DNA of 64,000 bases from an uncultured Spirochaetia bacterium (GTDB taxonomy: Bacteria > Spirochaetota > Spirochaetia > CAKZLE01): the NCBI GenBank assembly GCA_937125225.1, contig CAKZLE010000036.1, positions 1-64,000 of the forward strand, given 5' to 3'. The position numbers and the translations under genes were made by a program. Positions 25,808-35,016 of the stretch are shown here, piece after piece. The notes beneath the pieces were generated by a model. The model saw nothing but the letters and a program-made list of their open reading frames with translations. It did not search any database and was not told where the DNA came from. The stretch's first letter is position 1. Every line of letters starts with the position of its first letter.

Positions 25808-26797
25808 ATGCAAGCATCTGTTTACGGAGTGGGAAACCCTCTCATAGATATTATCGTACCCATCTCGGATGAAGATCTCTCTTGGCTTGGTATCCATAAG
25901 GGGACTATGCACCTCATCACCGCTAATAAACGGGCAGAACTGATAGAGTTCATATCGAATAAAGAGGTCTCCTATAGTAGTGGGGGCTCCTGTCCCAACA
26001 CTATAATAACGTTGAGCGCGTTAGGAATTACCGGAGCTCTCGGGGGGATGGTCGGTACTGATACGTATGGCCCAATCTATAAGAAAGCTATTGTTGAAAG
26101 TGGTGCTCTTGATGAGATTCGAGAGACATCATCAAAGACAGGTTCTAGCATTATCCTCGTGACTCCTGATTCAGAGAGGACAATGAATACATTCTTAGGA
26201 GCAAATAGAGATTTCGGACCTGAGGATCTTGCAGCTGATAGGGTAAAAGAGGCAGAATTCTTTCATTTTACCGGATATATGTGGGATACCGACTCTCAGA
26301 AGAAGGCCATATTAAAGGCCCTAGATATATCTAAAGCCAATGGTACAAGAATATCATTCGATATTGCGGATCCTTTTGCCGTCAGTAGAAACCGTGAGAC
26401 TTTTCTCAAGATTATTCAAGATTATGCAGATATCGTTTTTGCCAATAATGAAGAGGCAAGAATCCTCTTCAACAACTATGATGCCTTTGAATGTGCTAAG
26501 AGTATGGGTAAGATCTGCCCCCTTTCTATAGTCAAGAATGGCAAACATGGCTCCTTTGTGAATGATCACGGTAATATAGAATCAATCCCCGTTCAGGGGG
26601 GAGAACCCACAGATACCACCGGTGCCGGTGATAACTATGCTGCAGGTTTTCTCTATGGATTATGTGCTGGTAGGTCCTCAACCGATGCAGGTCATTGTGC
26701 ATCATATCTAGCTGGAGAGATCATTGATCAGGTCGGTGCTCAGTTCAGTAGGGATAAAATCAACGAGATCAGGGCCCATCTGGAATCGACCACTTAG
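25808..26797 (+). CDS. PfkB/ribokinase-family sugar or nucleoside kinase
   Basis: A 329-residue ribokinase-fold kinase. The N-terminal GNPLIDIIVPI, the substrate-side SSGGSCPNTI and the catalytic anion-hole DTTGAGDNYAAGF (catalytic Asp in GAGD) are clear. The overall pattern, including the early GGSCPNT, is closest to adenosine-kinase-like members, but the substrate cannot be fixed from sequence. It has its own leaderless-type promoter. Confidence 0.85.
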   Translation: MQASVYGVGNPLIDIIVPISDEDLSWLGIHKGTMHLITANKRAELIEFISNKEVSYSSGGSCPNTIITLSALGITGALGGMVGTDTYGPIYKKAIVESGALDEIRETSSKTGSSIILVTPDSERTMNTFLGANRDFGPEDLAADRVKEAEFFHFTGYMWDTDSQKKAILKALDISKANGTRISFDIADPFAVSRNRETFLKIIQDYADIVFANNEEARILFNNYDAFECAKSMGKICPLSIVKNGKHGSFVNDHGNIESIPVQGGEPTDTTGAGDNYAAGFLYGLCAGRSSTDAGHCASYLAGEIIDQVGAQFSRDKINEIRAHLESTT

Positions 26798-26830
26798 ATC
26801 ATCTCTATGGAATATATCTCATTTTTCCAT

Positions 26831-27373
26831 CTACTGAAGAGCTTCTGCTTTTAACTTCCTGATATGTATCAATAATCTCACTATTGCATAAGCTATCCCA
26901 AATTCGACCAATACGAAGAGTGAAAGTATAATAATGTTGATAGCAGCCGGCATAGCCATAGTAAAAGAAGAATGCATAATCACAAGAAAATAGACAGTCG
27001 GCCCATTAATAATAACAAGAAAAGAAATAATACGTTTAAACATCTCTATCAATGATTGTTTATCGGTATATATCGTTTGTGTCTCTCCCTCTTTCTTGGG
27101 TTTCCCGAAGTAGTTCCATCCACCCATCTTCCCGATAAGCCCCCATCCAGCCTCAGCATAGATAGAATGGTATTCTTCCTGGTCCTTAATCTTGTGTGTG
27201 GAGAAATCCAATTGATAACACATCTCACATGGTTCTGCTTTTTTGAAGGTATAGTTGAACAACCCAACAGATTCAAGGATCCACCCCTCTCTTGCCATCT
27301 CCACGAGCCAATTCACCTCTTTCTCTAGATTCCAGGCTCCAAATATCTTCCATTTCCGCATGGTCTCTTTCAT
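26831..27373 (-). CDS. DUF2812 domain membrane protein
   Basis: 180 residues. The DUF2812 domain (about 1-110) shows the Trp-rich pattern MRKWKIFGAWNLEKEVNWL, WILESVGLFNYTF and GGWNYFGK. Two membrane helices follow (about 115-140 and 145-168). DUF2812 genes are typically downstream of PadR regulators, as here with a 4-base overlap. The function is unknown; an envelope-stress or drug-response accessory role is possible. Confidence 0.85.
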   Translation of the reverse strand: MKETMRKWKIFGAWNLEKEVNWLVEMAREGWILESVGLFNYTFKKAEPCEMCYQLDFSTHKIKDQEEYHSIYAEAGWGLIGKMGGWNYFGKPKKEGETQTIYTDKQSLIEMFKRIISFLVIINGPTVYFLVIMHSSFTMAMPAAINIIILSLFVLVEFGIAYAIVRLLIHIRKLKAEALQ

Positions 27374-27687
27374 ATTTCTTCTCTCCCTAAAGACTTCTTT
27401 CCGATGATAACTAGCATCTCTAATCGGGTGGTCTCCCTTTTCATGACTTCTACACCTTTATCGGTGATCACATACATACGCCTTCTTGGATCACTACTGC
27501 TTTGCTCAATGATCAACTCTTTCTTCACCATACTCTTCAACACGCCATAAAGGGTACCAGGACCTAATTGAACAGTACCGCCTGTCAGATCCTCAACCTC
27601 TTTCATGATGGCGTATCCATGTTTTGGAGTTGTGAGGGTGGCAAGAATTAGATAGGTACTCTCCGTTAATGGTTGTTCTGCAGGCAT
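27370..27687 (-). CDS. PadR family transcriptional regulator
   Basis: 105 residues. Winged helix with the PadR signature LTESTYLILATLTTPKHGYA, LGPGTLYGVLKSM and the wing DPRRRMYVITDKG, plus a short C-terminal dimerisation helix. It probably represses its own operon with the DUF2812 gene. AAGGAG precedes the ATG. Operator-like inverted repeats overlap the promoter. Confidence 0.92.
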   Translation of the reverse strand: MPAEQPLTESTYLILATLTTPKHGYAIMKEVEDLTGGTVQLGPGTLYGVLKSMVKKELIIEQSSSDPRRRMYVITDKGVEVMKRETTRLEMLVIIGKKSLGREEI

Positions 27688-27701
27688 ATTGGTACTCCTT
27701 T

Positions 27702-27759
27702 ATATATCGTTGGTCGCTATATCTGTATTCAATATATCGTATCTCGATATATTTGTCAA
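27702..27759 (-). promoter_or_regulatory. padR promoter with overlapping operators
   Basis: On the minus strand TTGACA (27754-27759), 17 bp and TATATT (27731-27736) form a near-consensus promoter. The inverted repeat AATATATCG-N5-CGATATATT (27731-27753) covers exactly the -10 and the spacer. A second, imperfect copy with the same 5-base spacer (27702-27722) lies over the early transcribed region. This fits autorepression by PadR. Confidence 0.75.
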
Positions 27760-27760
27760 T

Positions 27761-27793
27761 AAAAAAAACCTGAATCACTATTCAGGTCTTTTT
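27761..27793. terminator. Bidirectional terminator after metK
   Basis: An 8-bp stem ACCTGAAT/ATTCAGGT (27768-27775 and 27780-27787) with a 4-base loop and A/T tracts on both sides (seven T on the minus strand). It ends metK transcription just before the padR promoter. Confidence 0.85.
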
Positions 27794-27808
27794 AACTAAA
27801 TTATTGGT

Positions 27809-28969
27809 TTAGAATGCTCTTTTGAACTCATCCAATCTATTGAGTTGCTCCCAGGTGAACTCCTCTCTACCAAAGTGGCCATATCGAGAAGTCTCACGAT
27901 ATATAGGTTTCAATAGATCCAAGGCATTGATGATACCAGCTGGTGTCAGATCGAATACTTTTCTCACAACCTCTGTAATGATTTCTTCAGGAACATTTCC
28001 TGTTCCAAATGTATCAACCATCACACTTACAGGTTCTGGATACCCGATAGCATATGCAAGCTGTACTTCACATCTTGAACAGAGCCCTGCTGCTACAACA
28101 TGCTTAGCAACATATCGAGCCATATAGGCTGCAGATCTATCTACTTTTGATGGATCCTTACCACTGAAGGCTCCACCACCATGTCTTCCCATACCACCAT
28201 AGGTATCTACAATGATCTTTCGTCCTGTAAGACCGGAATCACCATGAGGTCCACCTATAACGAATCTTCCTGTTGGATTGATAAGAACCTTGACCTCATC
28301 TGAATACATACCTGTTGGTTCTAGAACTGGTTTGATCACCTGTTCAGTCACATCATTGACGATCGTATCATAATCGATATCAGGATCATGTTGGTGAGAA
28401 ATGACGACAGTATCGATTGCAACTGGAGATCCATTCTCATACTTCATGGTAACTTGACTCTTTGAATCAGGTCGCATCCATGATATTTGCCCACTTTTTC
28501 TTAACTGAGCAGCTCTCTGTAACAGTTTATGACTATACATGATCGCTGCAGGCATCAATTCAGGTGTCTCATTACAGGCATAACCGAACATCATTCCTTG
28601 ATCTCCTGCTCCCTGCCCCTGGAACATTCCCTCTCCGACAGAAACACCCTGTGATATATCCTTCGATTGTCTATGGATAGTGTTCAAGATAGACATAGAC
28701 TGATAGTCGAGTCCATAATCAGGATTGGTGTATCCAATCTCCTTGACTACATCTCTTACTAGGTCCTGTAAATATACATAGGTTGATGTGGTGATCTCTC
28801 CTCCAACAAGGACCATGCCCGTTGTAGCGAAAGTCTCACATGCAACTCTCGAGCTTGCATCCTCTTTTAAACATTCATCAAGTACCGCATCAGAGATCTG
28901 ATCACACAGCTTATCTGGATGTCCTTCACTGACTGACTCAGACGTGAAGAGAAATGATCCTTTATTCAT
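27809..28969 (-). CDS. metK: S-adenosylmethionine synthetase
   Basis: A 386-residue enzyme making S-adenosylmethionine from methionine and ATP. Typical motifs are [29 protein letters not shown] (hexapeptide region) and [19 protein letters not shown]. The start chosen is the ATG of MNKGSFLF, preceded by GAGGTGG at the right distance. A GTG three codons upstream overlaps that ribosome-binding site and is unlikely. No SAM-riboswitch-like element was recognised in the upstream gap. Confidence 0.96.
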   Translation of the reverse strand: MNKGSFLFTSESVSEGHPDKLCDQISDAVLDECLKEDASSRVACETFATTGMVLVGGEITTSTYVYLQDLVRDVVKEIGYTNPDYGLDYQSMSILNTIHRQSKDISQGVSVGEGMFQGQGAGDQGMMFGYACNETPELMPAAIMYSHKLLQRAAQLRKSGQISWMRPDSKSQVTMKYENGSPVAIDTVVISHQHDPDIDYDTIVNDVTEQVIKPVLEPTGMYSDEVKVLINPTGRFVIGGPHGDSGLTGRKIIVDTYGGMGRHGGGAFSGKDPSKVDRSAAYMARYVAKHVVAAGLCSRCEVQLAYAIGYPEPVSVMVDTFGTGNVPEEIITEVVRKVFDLTPAGIINALDLLKPIYRETSRYGHFGREEFTWEQLNRLDEFKRAF

Positions 28970-29061
28970 CTTATCCACCTCAAAAATTCAATTCTTTCCA
29001 TTTCAATATACTGAATTCTATTCACTATAACAACCGTTTTGGTTTTTCTCAAATACTATTG

Positions 29062-29091
29062 AAAAAAAAGCTGCATAATAATTATGCAGCT
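29062..29091 (-). terminator. Terminator after jag
   Basis: A perfect 10-bp stem (AGCTGCATAA at 29069-29078 and its complement at 29082-29091) with a 3-base loop, followed on the minus strand by seven T. It ends the yidC-jag transcript ahead of metK. Confidence 0.88.
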
Positions 29092-29114
29092 CGTTCTTAA
29101 TCTCATATCTGAGT

Positions 29115-29810
29115 CTAGAGCAGGTCGCTCCTTCTTGTACTCTTATGTACGATTCTCACACGTTTATACAGACCTTCACCTTCGCTTTTAGTCTCTACAT
29201 CAACTATATCATTCAATGCCGTATGTATGAGTCTTCTCTCAAATGGGTTCATTGGTTCAAGAAGCTTTGATTTCTTAGTTTTCTTAACCTGTACAGCCGT
29301 TCTATATGCCATTCTTACAAGCTGTTCTTCATGTCTAATTCTATAATTCTCAGTATCAACAACAATCTTCTTTGTATTATCGATCTGACCTGCATAAACA
29401 TTTGCTAAGAGTTGTAACGCATCAAGATTCTTCCCTTTCTTACCGATCATGATCGCTGAATGTTCAGAAACAATATTAAGACCGATCTTATTATCTTTTC
29501 TATAGGCAATCATCACCTTTGAGGAATATCCCATCTTTGTGATCACCTGAGAAACGAATTCCAGAACTTTCTCTTCAAAATCAGAATTAGTTGCTATCTC
29601 GGTAGTATTACTATTCTTTGTATCTATCGTTGTCTCTTCAGCTCGATCTTCATGCATATGAATCTTGATCTTAACATTGGTTTTTTTAAAAAACCCTTTT
29701 TTTCCAGCATCGAGTATCTCGACATCAAATTTTTCTCTATCAAGGTTGAGCGCTGCAACTGCTTTATCTATTGCCTCTTGCTCGGTTTTTCCTTCAAATT
29801 CTTTTATCAT
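29115..29810 (-). CDS. jag: Jag/KhpB-type RNA-binding protein (SpoIIIJ-associated)
   Basis: 231 residues. An N-terminal Jag_N domain (about 1-50; EGKTEQEAIDKAVAAL, ending KKGFFKK), a linker, a KH domain with the loop IGKKGKNLDALQLL, and a C-terminal R3H domain (NPFERRLIHTALND) together match Jag. It binds RNA and is associated with cell-division and envelope control in other bacteria. AAGGAG precedes the ATG. It follows yidC, the classic rpmH-rnpA-yidC-jag order. Confidence 0.93.
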   Translation of the reverse strand: MIKEFEGKTEQEAIDKAVAALNLDREKFDVEILDAGKKGFFKKTNVKIKIHMHEDRAEETTIDTKNSNTTEIATNSDFEEKVLEFVSQVITKMGYSSKVMIAYRKDNKIGLNIVSEHSAIMIGKKGKNLDALQLLANVYAGQIDNTKKIVVDTENYRIRHEEQLVRMAYRTAVQVKKTKKSKLLEPMNPFERRLIHTALNDIVDVETKSEGEGLYKRVRIVHKSTRRSDLL

Positions 29811-29853
29811 ATATTATCTCCTTAGAGTCAAAGTCATTTATATCTTGAGATAT

Positions 29854-31692
29854 CTACTTCTTCTTTTTGGGTGCTACCTTATTATTTCCTTTGGTTTTTT
29901 TCACCAACTTCAATTCAGGATGAGCTATCTCTTCCTCAATCTGATGAGCCTTTACCCTATTCGTGATTTTCTGTTGTAAAATAGTTATGAGGTTCATAAC
30001 AAACCAATAGAGGATAAGTCCTGATGGTGCATTGTACAATACGAAGAAGAACATGATCGGCATGAAGTAGATCATCATTTTGTTCATACTCTGAGACTGC
30101 GCGTTGTTTGCGGTAGCAGACTGACTCTGTCTCATAGAGAAAATCATAGAGGCTACATAGAGCATTGGAAGCAGTCTAATAGCATCTCCGATGAATGGGA
30201 TAGAGAAGGGTAAAGTGAATATTGATTCAGGTAATGAGAGGTCGGTGATCCAACCAGGGATGAATATAGCCCCTCTAAGCTCAAAATGTTTATTCAAAAG
30301 TCCATAAAGTGCAATAAATACTGGGAACTGGAATAACATTGGAAGACATCCACCCATAGGATTTATCTTCTCTCGTTTATATAGGTCTGCAGTTTCAGCG
30401 TTAAGTTTATTAGGATTGTCTTTATACTTTTCTTTCAACTCAGCGATCTGAGGTGATAATGCTGACATCTTAGCCGTCGATTCATAACTTTTCTTTGTAA
30501 AGGGATATAAGACTACCTTGATAAGGATCGTTAATAAGATGATCGCAACACCATAGTTAGGTATCAGGTTATAAAAGAATGAAAGTAACCATTTCAGTGC
30601 AGTCTCTAACCAACCCAGCCAAGAACTGGAATCAACTGCTTTTTCAAGCTGAAGATCTGACAGTCCAAACCCATTGTCTTCTGCATCATTATAAATTGAG
30701 AGATTACTACTTAAGATAGGTCCTACATAGAATCTAAACACATCAGTGTTGGCAGAACTTCTAATTACCGGTCGTGAGAAATACATCTGTGAGCCTAATG
30801 GAATACCTTCGACAGTATTCTCAGTAAGGGTCACGGTATAAGGGGTAGAATCAGGAACTCCGATGACCGTGAAATATTTTCCAGTTAAGGAGGCCCATGA
30901 AATGAAATCATTAGTTATATATTCATTATTTTTCAGTTTAGCCTGATCTTTCTTACCATCCTGGTAGGTATAGAATCTTCTAAACGTATATCTACCATCT
31001 AGTTCTTCAAAAAATTCAGGCCCAATCTGAGGTTCATAAGCTAACGTATAGGCATATCCGTCATAGTTTAGAGGAATGACTTTATTAACACTGTTCTCAA
31101 AGGATATATAGATCTCAAACATATAATCAGTTTGGTTGAAGACAAACTTCTTTTTTAACGTAAAAGTTTCTTCTGAAGCTTTCCCATCCTCTCCGATGAT
31201 CGAGAAATCCCTATAGAATTCAATTGTATAATCATCAATCACATTCATGTTGAAAGTACAATCAACGGGGTTCTGTCTATCATTTCCTATATAGAGATAG
31301 AATGCAGCTTGATCTTCAGATCCTTTGAAAATCATCTCTACAGGTATGCCATCATCAAGGTGATTCTTCATCTTAATACTCTTGATTGCTGCTCCTGCAG
31401 TATCAAAAGTAGCAATGAAGACATCATTCTCTATTGAATAATCCTGATCTTTTGGATCTTCTCCTAATGGAACGACGGATCCTTCAACACCAGATTCATA
31501 TACTAATGATGAGGGAGTGCTTAGTTGTTCAGTTGGGATGGAATTATTATCAGACGCAGTGGGGTTTACTACTTCTTCCGTAACAGTAGAAGCCTCTGCT
31601 ACCTCGGGCATGAAGAATACACTTTGAATGGTAAATCCAACAGTAATGATTATGACTGATAATACAACAGCCAGTATTGTTCTTTTATCCAT
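29854..31692 (-). CDS. yidC: Membrane protein insertase YidC
   Basis: 612 residues, the long Gram-negative form. One N-terminal membrane anchor precedes a large periplasmic beta-domain (about 70-350) and a conserved C-terminal five-helix core from about 370 (YGVAIILLTILIKVVLYPF, NPMGGCLPMLFQFPVFIALY). It inserts and folds inner-membrane proteins, alone or with Sec. The C-terminal tail is strongly basic. TAGGAG precedes the ATG. An attenuating hairpin separates it from rnpA. Confidence 0.96.
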   Translation of the reverse strand: MDKRTILAVVLSVIIITVGFTIQSVFFMPEVAEASTVTEEVVNPTASDNNSIPTEQLSTPSSLVYESGVEGSVVPLGEDPKDQDYSIENDVFIATFDTAGAAIKSIKMKNHLDDGIPVEMIFKGSEDQAAFYLYIGNDRQNPVDCTFNMNVIDDYTIEFYRDFSIIGEDGKASEETFTLKKKFVFNQTDYMFEIYISFENSVNKVIPLNYDGYAYTLAYEPQIGPEFFEELDGRYTFRRFYTYQDGKKDQAKLKNNEYITNDFISWASLTGKYFTVIGVPDSTPYTVTLTENTVEGIPLGSQMYFSRPVIRSSANTDVFRFYVGPILSSNLSIYNDAEDNGFGLSDLQLEKAVDSSSWLGWLETALKWLLSFFYNLIPNYGVAIILLTILIKVVLYPFTKKSYESTAKMSALSPQIAELKEKYKDNPNKLNAETADLYKREKINPMGGCLPMLFQFPVFIALYGLLNKHFELRGAIFIPGWITDLSLPESIFTLPFSIPFIGDAIRLLPMLYVASMIFSMRQSQSATANNAQSQSMNKMMIYFMPIMFFFVLYNAPSGLILYWFVMNLITILQQKITNRVKAHQIEEEIAHPELKLVKKTKGNNKVAPKKKK

Positions 31693-31766
31693 AAATTTCT
31701 CCTAGTTAATACTTAGTGAGAAGTCTGAATACGTTTTTTATAGGAACGAAAGTATAGATAAAAAAT

Positions 31767-31798
31767 AAGCGGGTCTATCTATATGAATAGACCTGCTT
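31767..31798 (-). terminator. Terminator/attenuator between rnpA and yidC
   Basis: A 12-bp stem with one G-U pair (31767-31778 and 31787-31798) and an 8-base loop overlaps the last codons of rnpA. On the minus strand it is followed by TTATTTTTTAT. It probably lowers read-through into yidC. Confidence 0.7.
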
Positions 31799-32123
31799 TT
31801 TCTACGAGTTTACAAAATTGCTTTTTACATATTGTGTAATCATATTCATTACCTGGATAGATAATAAAAGCTATATCATAGCCATGCCCAAGAAAGGAAT
31901 ACCCCTTTCGGAAGATCTCTTTGCATCTTCTTCTAACAGTATTCCTCTGAACAGCATTGCCAAATTTCTTAGCTGGTATGATAATGATTCTTGGAAAATC
32001 CAGTCCATTTTGTACACAGACTAATTTATATCCTCGAACCGATACTATCTTTCCTTCCTTGAAAATACGACTAATATCAGACTTTTTTCTAACAATCTGA
32101 TGTTTAGTAAGGTTTTTTCTCAT
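31779..32123 (-). CDS. rnpA: Ribonuclease P protein component
   Basis: A 114-residue basic protein that binds the RNase P RNA for tRNA 5' maturation. The signature is partly divergent: [20 protein letters not shown] corresponds to the RNR motif. The start is the ATG of [11 protein letters not shown], which lies inside the 3' end of rpmH (20-base overlap in another frame). A longer frame starting upstream would merely re-read rpmH. Confidence 0.92.
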   Translation of the reverse strand: MRKNLTKHQIVRKKSDISRIFKEGKIVSVRGYKLVCVQNGLDFPRIIIIPAKKFGNAVQRNTVRRRCKEIFRKGYSFLGHGYDIAFIIYPGNEYDYTICKKQFCKLVEKAGLFI

Positions 32124-32259
32124 CACAGACTGAGAGTTTCTTTCGACCCTTTTTTCTTCTTCTTGCAAGAACAAGGCGTCCACCTTTAGTCTTCATTCGC
32201 GCTCTGAAACCGAATTTTCTATTTCTCTTTACTTTACTTGGTTGATACGTTCTTTTCAT
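32104..32259 (-). CDS. rpmH: 50S ribosomal protein L34
   Basis: 51 residues beginning [18 protein letters not shown] and continuing through the canonical Arg/Lys-rich L34 helix. The C terminus carries an extra acidic-polar tail (VCDEKKPY) beyond the usual end, produced by the overlap with rnpA. It leads the rpmH-rnpA-yidC-jag cluster. Confidence 0.95.
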   Translation of the reverse strand: MKRTYQPSKVKRNRKFGFRARMKTKGGRLVLARRRKKGRKKLSVCDEKKPY

Positions 32260-32339
32260 CCTAGGATATTCTCCATTATATCATCGCTTACGCGGAATTT
32301 TTCTCTTATACTTACTAAGTACACATCATCGAGTGAGGA

Positions 32340-32368
32340 AGTATACTTTTCATAAATAATTTTGTCAA
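32340..32368 (-). promoter_or_regulatory. rpmH promoter
   Basis: On the minus strand TTGACA (32363-32368), 17 bp and TATACT (32340-32345) form a near-perfect sigma-70 promoter with a leader of about 70-75 bases to rpmH. The promoter lies within the duplicated block, and only about 20 bases beyond the predicted start belong to it. Confidence 0.8.
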
Positions 32369-32421
32369 CCCAACAAACATGCACATACCTGGACAGAAAC
32401 AATCAGTATATATCCATACTA

Positions 32422-32703
32422 TTAAACAACATAGGTTACAATTCTTTCAATATTCAACTCAGGGTATTTTTGATTCAATACACGTAATAACATTCTTTTC
32501 TTCAAGTCAATCATCTGCACCCAACCTGGATGATCCACATGAATAATTAATGAAGAGCCATCTAAATCATATATTATGGAGTGAGAAGCTATATTAGAAC
32601 CAGCTATCTCTTCCCAACTGTTGAAAAGAGAAATGACTTCATTATGTTCATTGATAGATATTGAAGAGAATATCTGTTCAATAAAATCTGCAGCTTTTTT
32701 CAT
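32422..32703 (-). CDS. dciA: DciA-like (DUF721) protein, left copy
   Basis: 93 residues. The DUF721 pattern WEEIAG-5-ASHS, the strand LIIHVDHPGWVQMIDLKK and the C-terminal helix match DciA, the ancestral loader of the DnaB replicative helicase. It is identical to the copy at 35222-35503. This copy follows a truncated recF fragment rather than an intact recF, so its expression depends on read-through from the IS side or on the hybrid upstream junction. Confidence 0.8.
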   Translation of the reverse strand: MKKAADFIEQIFSSISINEHNEVISLFNSWEEIAGSNIASHSIIYDLDGSSLIIHVDHPGWVQMIDLKKRMLLRVLNQKYPELNIERIVTYVV

Positions 32704-33016
32704 ATACTCTCCAATACTCCATCGGAAACCTTGAACGTTATATTATCAGTATTCTTCTCTTTGAAATATGATTCTTTTGGAAGAAATGTAAAAAAGGCTT
32801 GATCATAATCATATATATTCTCTAAGAATCTTTCTCTTTTGCTTATATCAAGTTCAAGTAGAACATCATCGAGAAGTAGAATAGGTCTATTTTTCATCAA
32901 ATTACCATATAAAACAGATTGAACTAATTTCATCACGATAGCAGTAAGTCTAATCTGTCCAGTAGAAGCGGTAGATATGAAATCTCTTTCATCTTGTATG
33001 AACATGAATTTATCTC
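32700..33016 (-). pseudogene. recF 3' fragment left by the IS insertion
   Basis: Encodes the C-terminal 101 residues of RecF from MFIQDERDF onward, including the signature/Walker B region (GQIRLTAIVMKL, LLLDDVLLELD), plus a few upstream codons up to the IS edge. It is identical to the intact gene further right. The IS junction creates AGGGAG eight bases before an internal ATG, so a RecF tail could be translated by chance. It still overlaps dciA by 4 bases. Confidence 0.85.
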
Positions 33017-33130
33017 CCTAATTTTGCAGCACGAAACAGCAGTACCAAGGAATAAGATTCTACTCTGGAATGAGTTAGAACTTTTTTTTGCACTTTTTGA
33101 AAACATATAACTGTCGTGGCATGTTGCGTA

Positions 33131-33159
33131 TTGTGCATCATTCTCTTTTATGGTATACT
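33131..33159 (+). promoter_or_regulatory. Transposase promoter
   Basis: TTGTGC (33131-33136), 17 bp and TATACT (33154-33159) precede the AGGAGG ribosome-binding site (33172-33177) of the transposase. Confidence 0.5.
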
Positions 33160-33183
33160 TTTAACTCATACAGGAGGGGTGCG

Positions 33184-35016
33184 GTGTACTTGAAAAAAAC
33201 TCAGCATAAGTCTGGTGACTTCTATCTTTCAATCGTTGAAGGGTATCGGGATGATCAGGGAAAATCTAAACAACGGACAATCCAGTCTATCGGCTACCTC
33301 TCACAGCTATCTCTGCAATACCAAGATCCTATTGCTCATTTCACCATGGTCGCTAAACAGATGACGGCCAAGAAACAGAAAGATACGGCTCCGGTTGTGC
33401 TGAAGTTCGACCCCTATCAGAAGCTTGATGCACAGAAGTCTCTTGAAACAGGACCAAACAGGAAGAATCTTGGTGCTCTTGCCCTCTCTACGGTCTACCA
33501 CCAGCTTGAACTTGACTACTTTATCAATAACCGCCGCAGGTATACCAAGGCCAGTTTCAACCATAACGCTATCCTGAGGCTCCTGACGTATGAACGGGTC
33601 CTCTTCCCCGGTTCAAAACGGTCAAACTGGCTCTCTCGAGGTCGGTACTTCGAGAAAATGGATTTCTCTCTTGATGATGTCTATCGGTCCTTACCGTTCT
33701 TCAACAGTCATCGTGATGCCCTGCTCTCACATCTGAATACCAAGATCACCGAACAGTATGGAAGAGACAACTCCATGCTTTTCTATGATGTGACAAATTA
33801 CTATTTCGAGATTGATGAAGAGGATGATCTCAGGAAGAAGGGCTTCTCAAAAGAACATCGTCCTGAGCCCATCATACAGATGGGGCTATTCATGGATGAA
33901 CAGGGAATTCCTGTCACCTATGATCTCTTTCCCGGGAATACTACTGACTGTAAGACCCTGAGACCTGTGATGAAAACGACCACAGAACAGTTCGGGATGA
34001 AGGACATGATCATCATCGCAGATATGGGGATGATGACCGGGGATAATAAGGGGCAGATCATCCTGGACCACAATGGCTACATCATCAGCTATTCGATCAG
34101 AAAGTCCACTGATGAGTTCAAGCAATGGGTACTCGGTCAAGATGATTACCAGTTCTCAGAAGATGCTCATACAGGAAAGGTGCTAAAGTTCAAGGAACGA
34201 TTGATTCCTAAAACTATCGCATTCAGTCCCTATACAGAAACGGGGGCATCTCATGCGAAGCGAAGAATCACCGTCAATGAACGACAGATCGTCTTCTACA
34301 GTGAGAAGTATGCGAGGAAGGCGAGAGCAGCACGGGAGAAGACCATCCTAAAGGCGAGAGAGCTGATCACTGATTCGACCAAACGGGGAAAACTCTATTC
34401 CCAGGGAGCTCGGAAGTATATCTCTGAAGTGTGTTTCGATGAGCAGGGAGAGGTGAAGGAAGACTTTTTGAGCGAATTACTCTTTGATGAAGAGAAACTC
34501 GCAGAAGAAGAACGATTTGATGGCTACTATGCCATCACGACTAATGTCTACGGAACATCCAAAGATCAACGTTCATTCAAAGGTCGTAGTAGATGGGAGG
34601 ATGGGAACTTTCTTGTGCTTAATCGGGAAGTGACAGCACGAGACATCATTGGGATGTATCGTGGGTTATGGGAGATCGAAGAGACCTTTAAGATCACTAA
34701 GAGTGTACTGCAATCCCGTCCAGTGTATGTGAGTAAATATGAACATATTCAAGCACATTTTCTTACGTGTTTTCTCGCACTCACCATCACTCGATTGCTT
34801 GATCATCAATTGTCTGGGAAGTACTATCCGGGACAGATTGCGGAGAGCCTTCGCAAGGCCTCGGGATCATATGTGGAGAATGGATATTATGTATTTGATT
34901 ACTATGACCAGATATTAGCAGATCTCGATAAGCAGCTTGGAACTGATTTCAGCCGAAAGTACCTCAAGCTTGGAGAAATTCGCTCTATGATAGGAAAAAC
35001 GAAAAAAGGTTGCTGA
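33184..35016 (+). CDS. IS1634-family DDE transposase
   Basis: 610 residues. It begins with the family-typical YLKKTQHKSGDFYLSIVEGY segment. The DDE triad is recognisable as Asp in FYDVTNYYF, Asp in IIIADMGM and Glu in GLWEIEETFKITKS. The start is the GTG 6 bases after AGGAGG; a longer frame to 33088 has no ribosome-binding site. The gene appears intact, so the element may still be mobile. Confidence 0.93.
   Translation: MYLKKTQHKSGDFYLSIVEGYRDDQGKSKQRTIQSIGYLSQLSLQYQDPIAHFTMVAKQMTAKKQKDTAPVVLKFDPYQKLDAQKSLETGPNRKNLGALALSTVYHQLELDYFINNRRRYTKASFNHNAILRLLTYERVLFPGSKRSNWLSRGRYFEKMDFSLDDVYRSLPFFNSHRDALLSHLNTKITEQYGRDNSMLFYDVTNYYFEIDEEDDLRKKGFSKEHRPEPIIQMGLFMDEQGIPVTYDLFPGNTTDCKTLRPVMKTTTEQFGMKDMIIIADMGMMTGDNKGQIILDHNGYIISYSIRKSTDEFKQWVLGQDDYQFSEDAHTGKVLKFKERLIPKTIAFSPYTETGASHAKRRITVNERQIVFYSEKYARKARAAREKTILKARELITDSTKRGKLYSQGARKYISEVCFDEQGEVKEDFLSELLFDEEKLAEEERFDGYYAITTNVYGTSKDQRSFKGRSRWEDGNFLVLNREVTARDIIGMYRGLWEIEETFKITKSVLQSRPVYVSKYEHIQAHFLTCFLALTITRLLDHQLSGKYYPGQIAESLRKASGSYVENGYYVFDYYDQILADLDKQLGTDFSRKYLKLGEIRSMIGKTKKGC

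Larger units (their letters stand above)
32312..33016. repeat. Left 705-bp direct repeat flanking the IS
   Basis: Identical, as far as I can read, to 35112-35816 (constant offset of 2800). It contains the rpmH promoter, a complete dciA and the last 101 codons of recF. It starts 53 bases before the rpmH start codon and stops exactly at the left end of the insertion sequence. Confidence 0.92.

Noticed and set aside
28970-29061. SAM riboswitch upstream of metK
   Set aside because: The gap is short and shows no recognisable SAM-I or SAM-II core; only the jag terminator hairpin is evident.
33088-33183. Longer N terminus for the transposase
   Set aside because: No ribosome-binding site, and it crosses the -10/-35 region. 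GTG at 33184 has AGGAGG 6 bases upstream and matches the family start.
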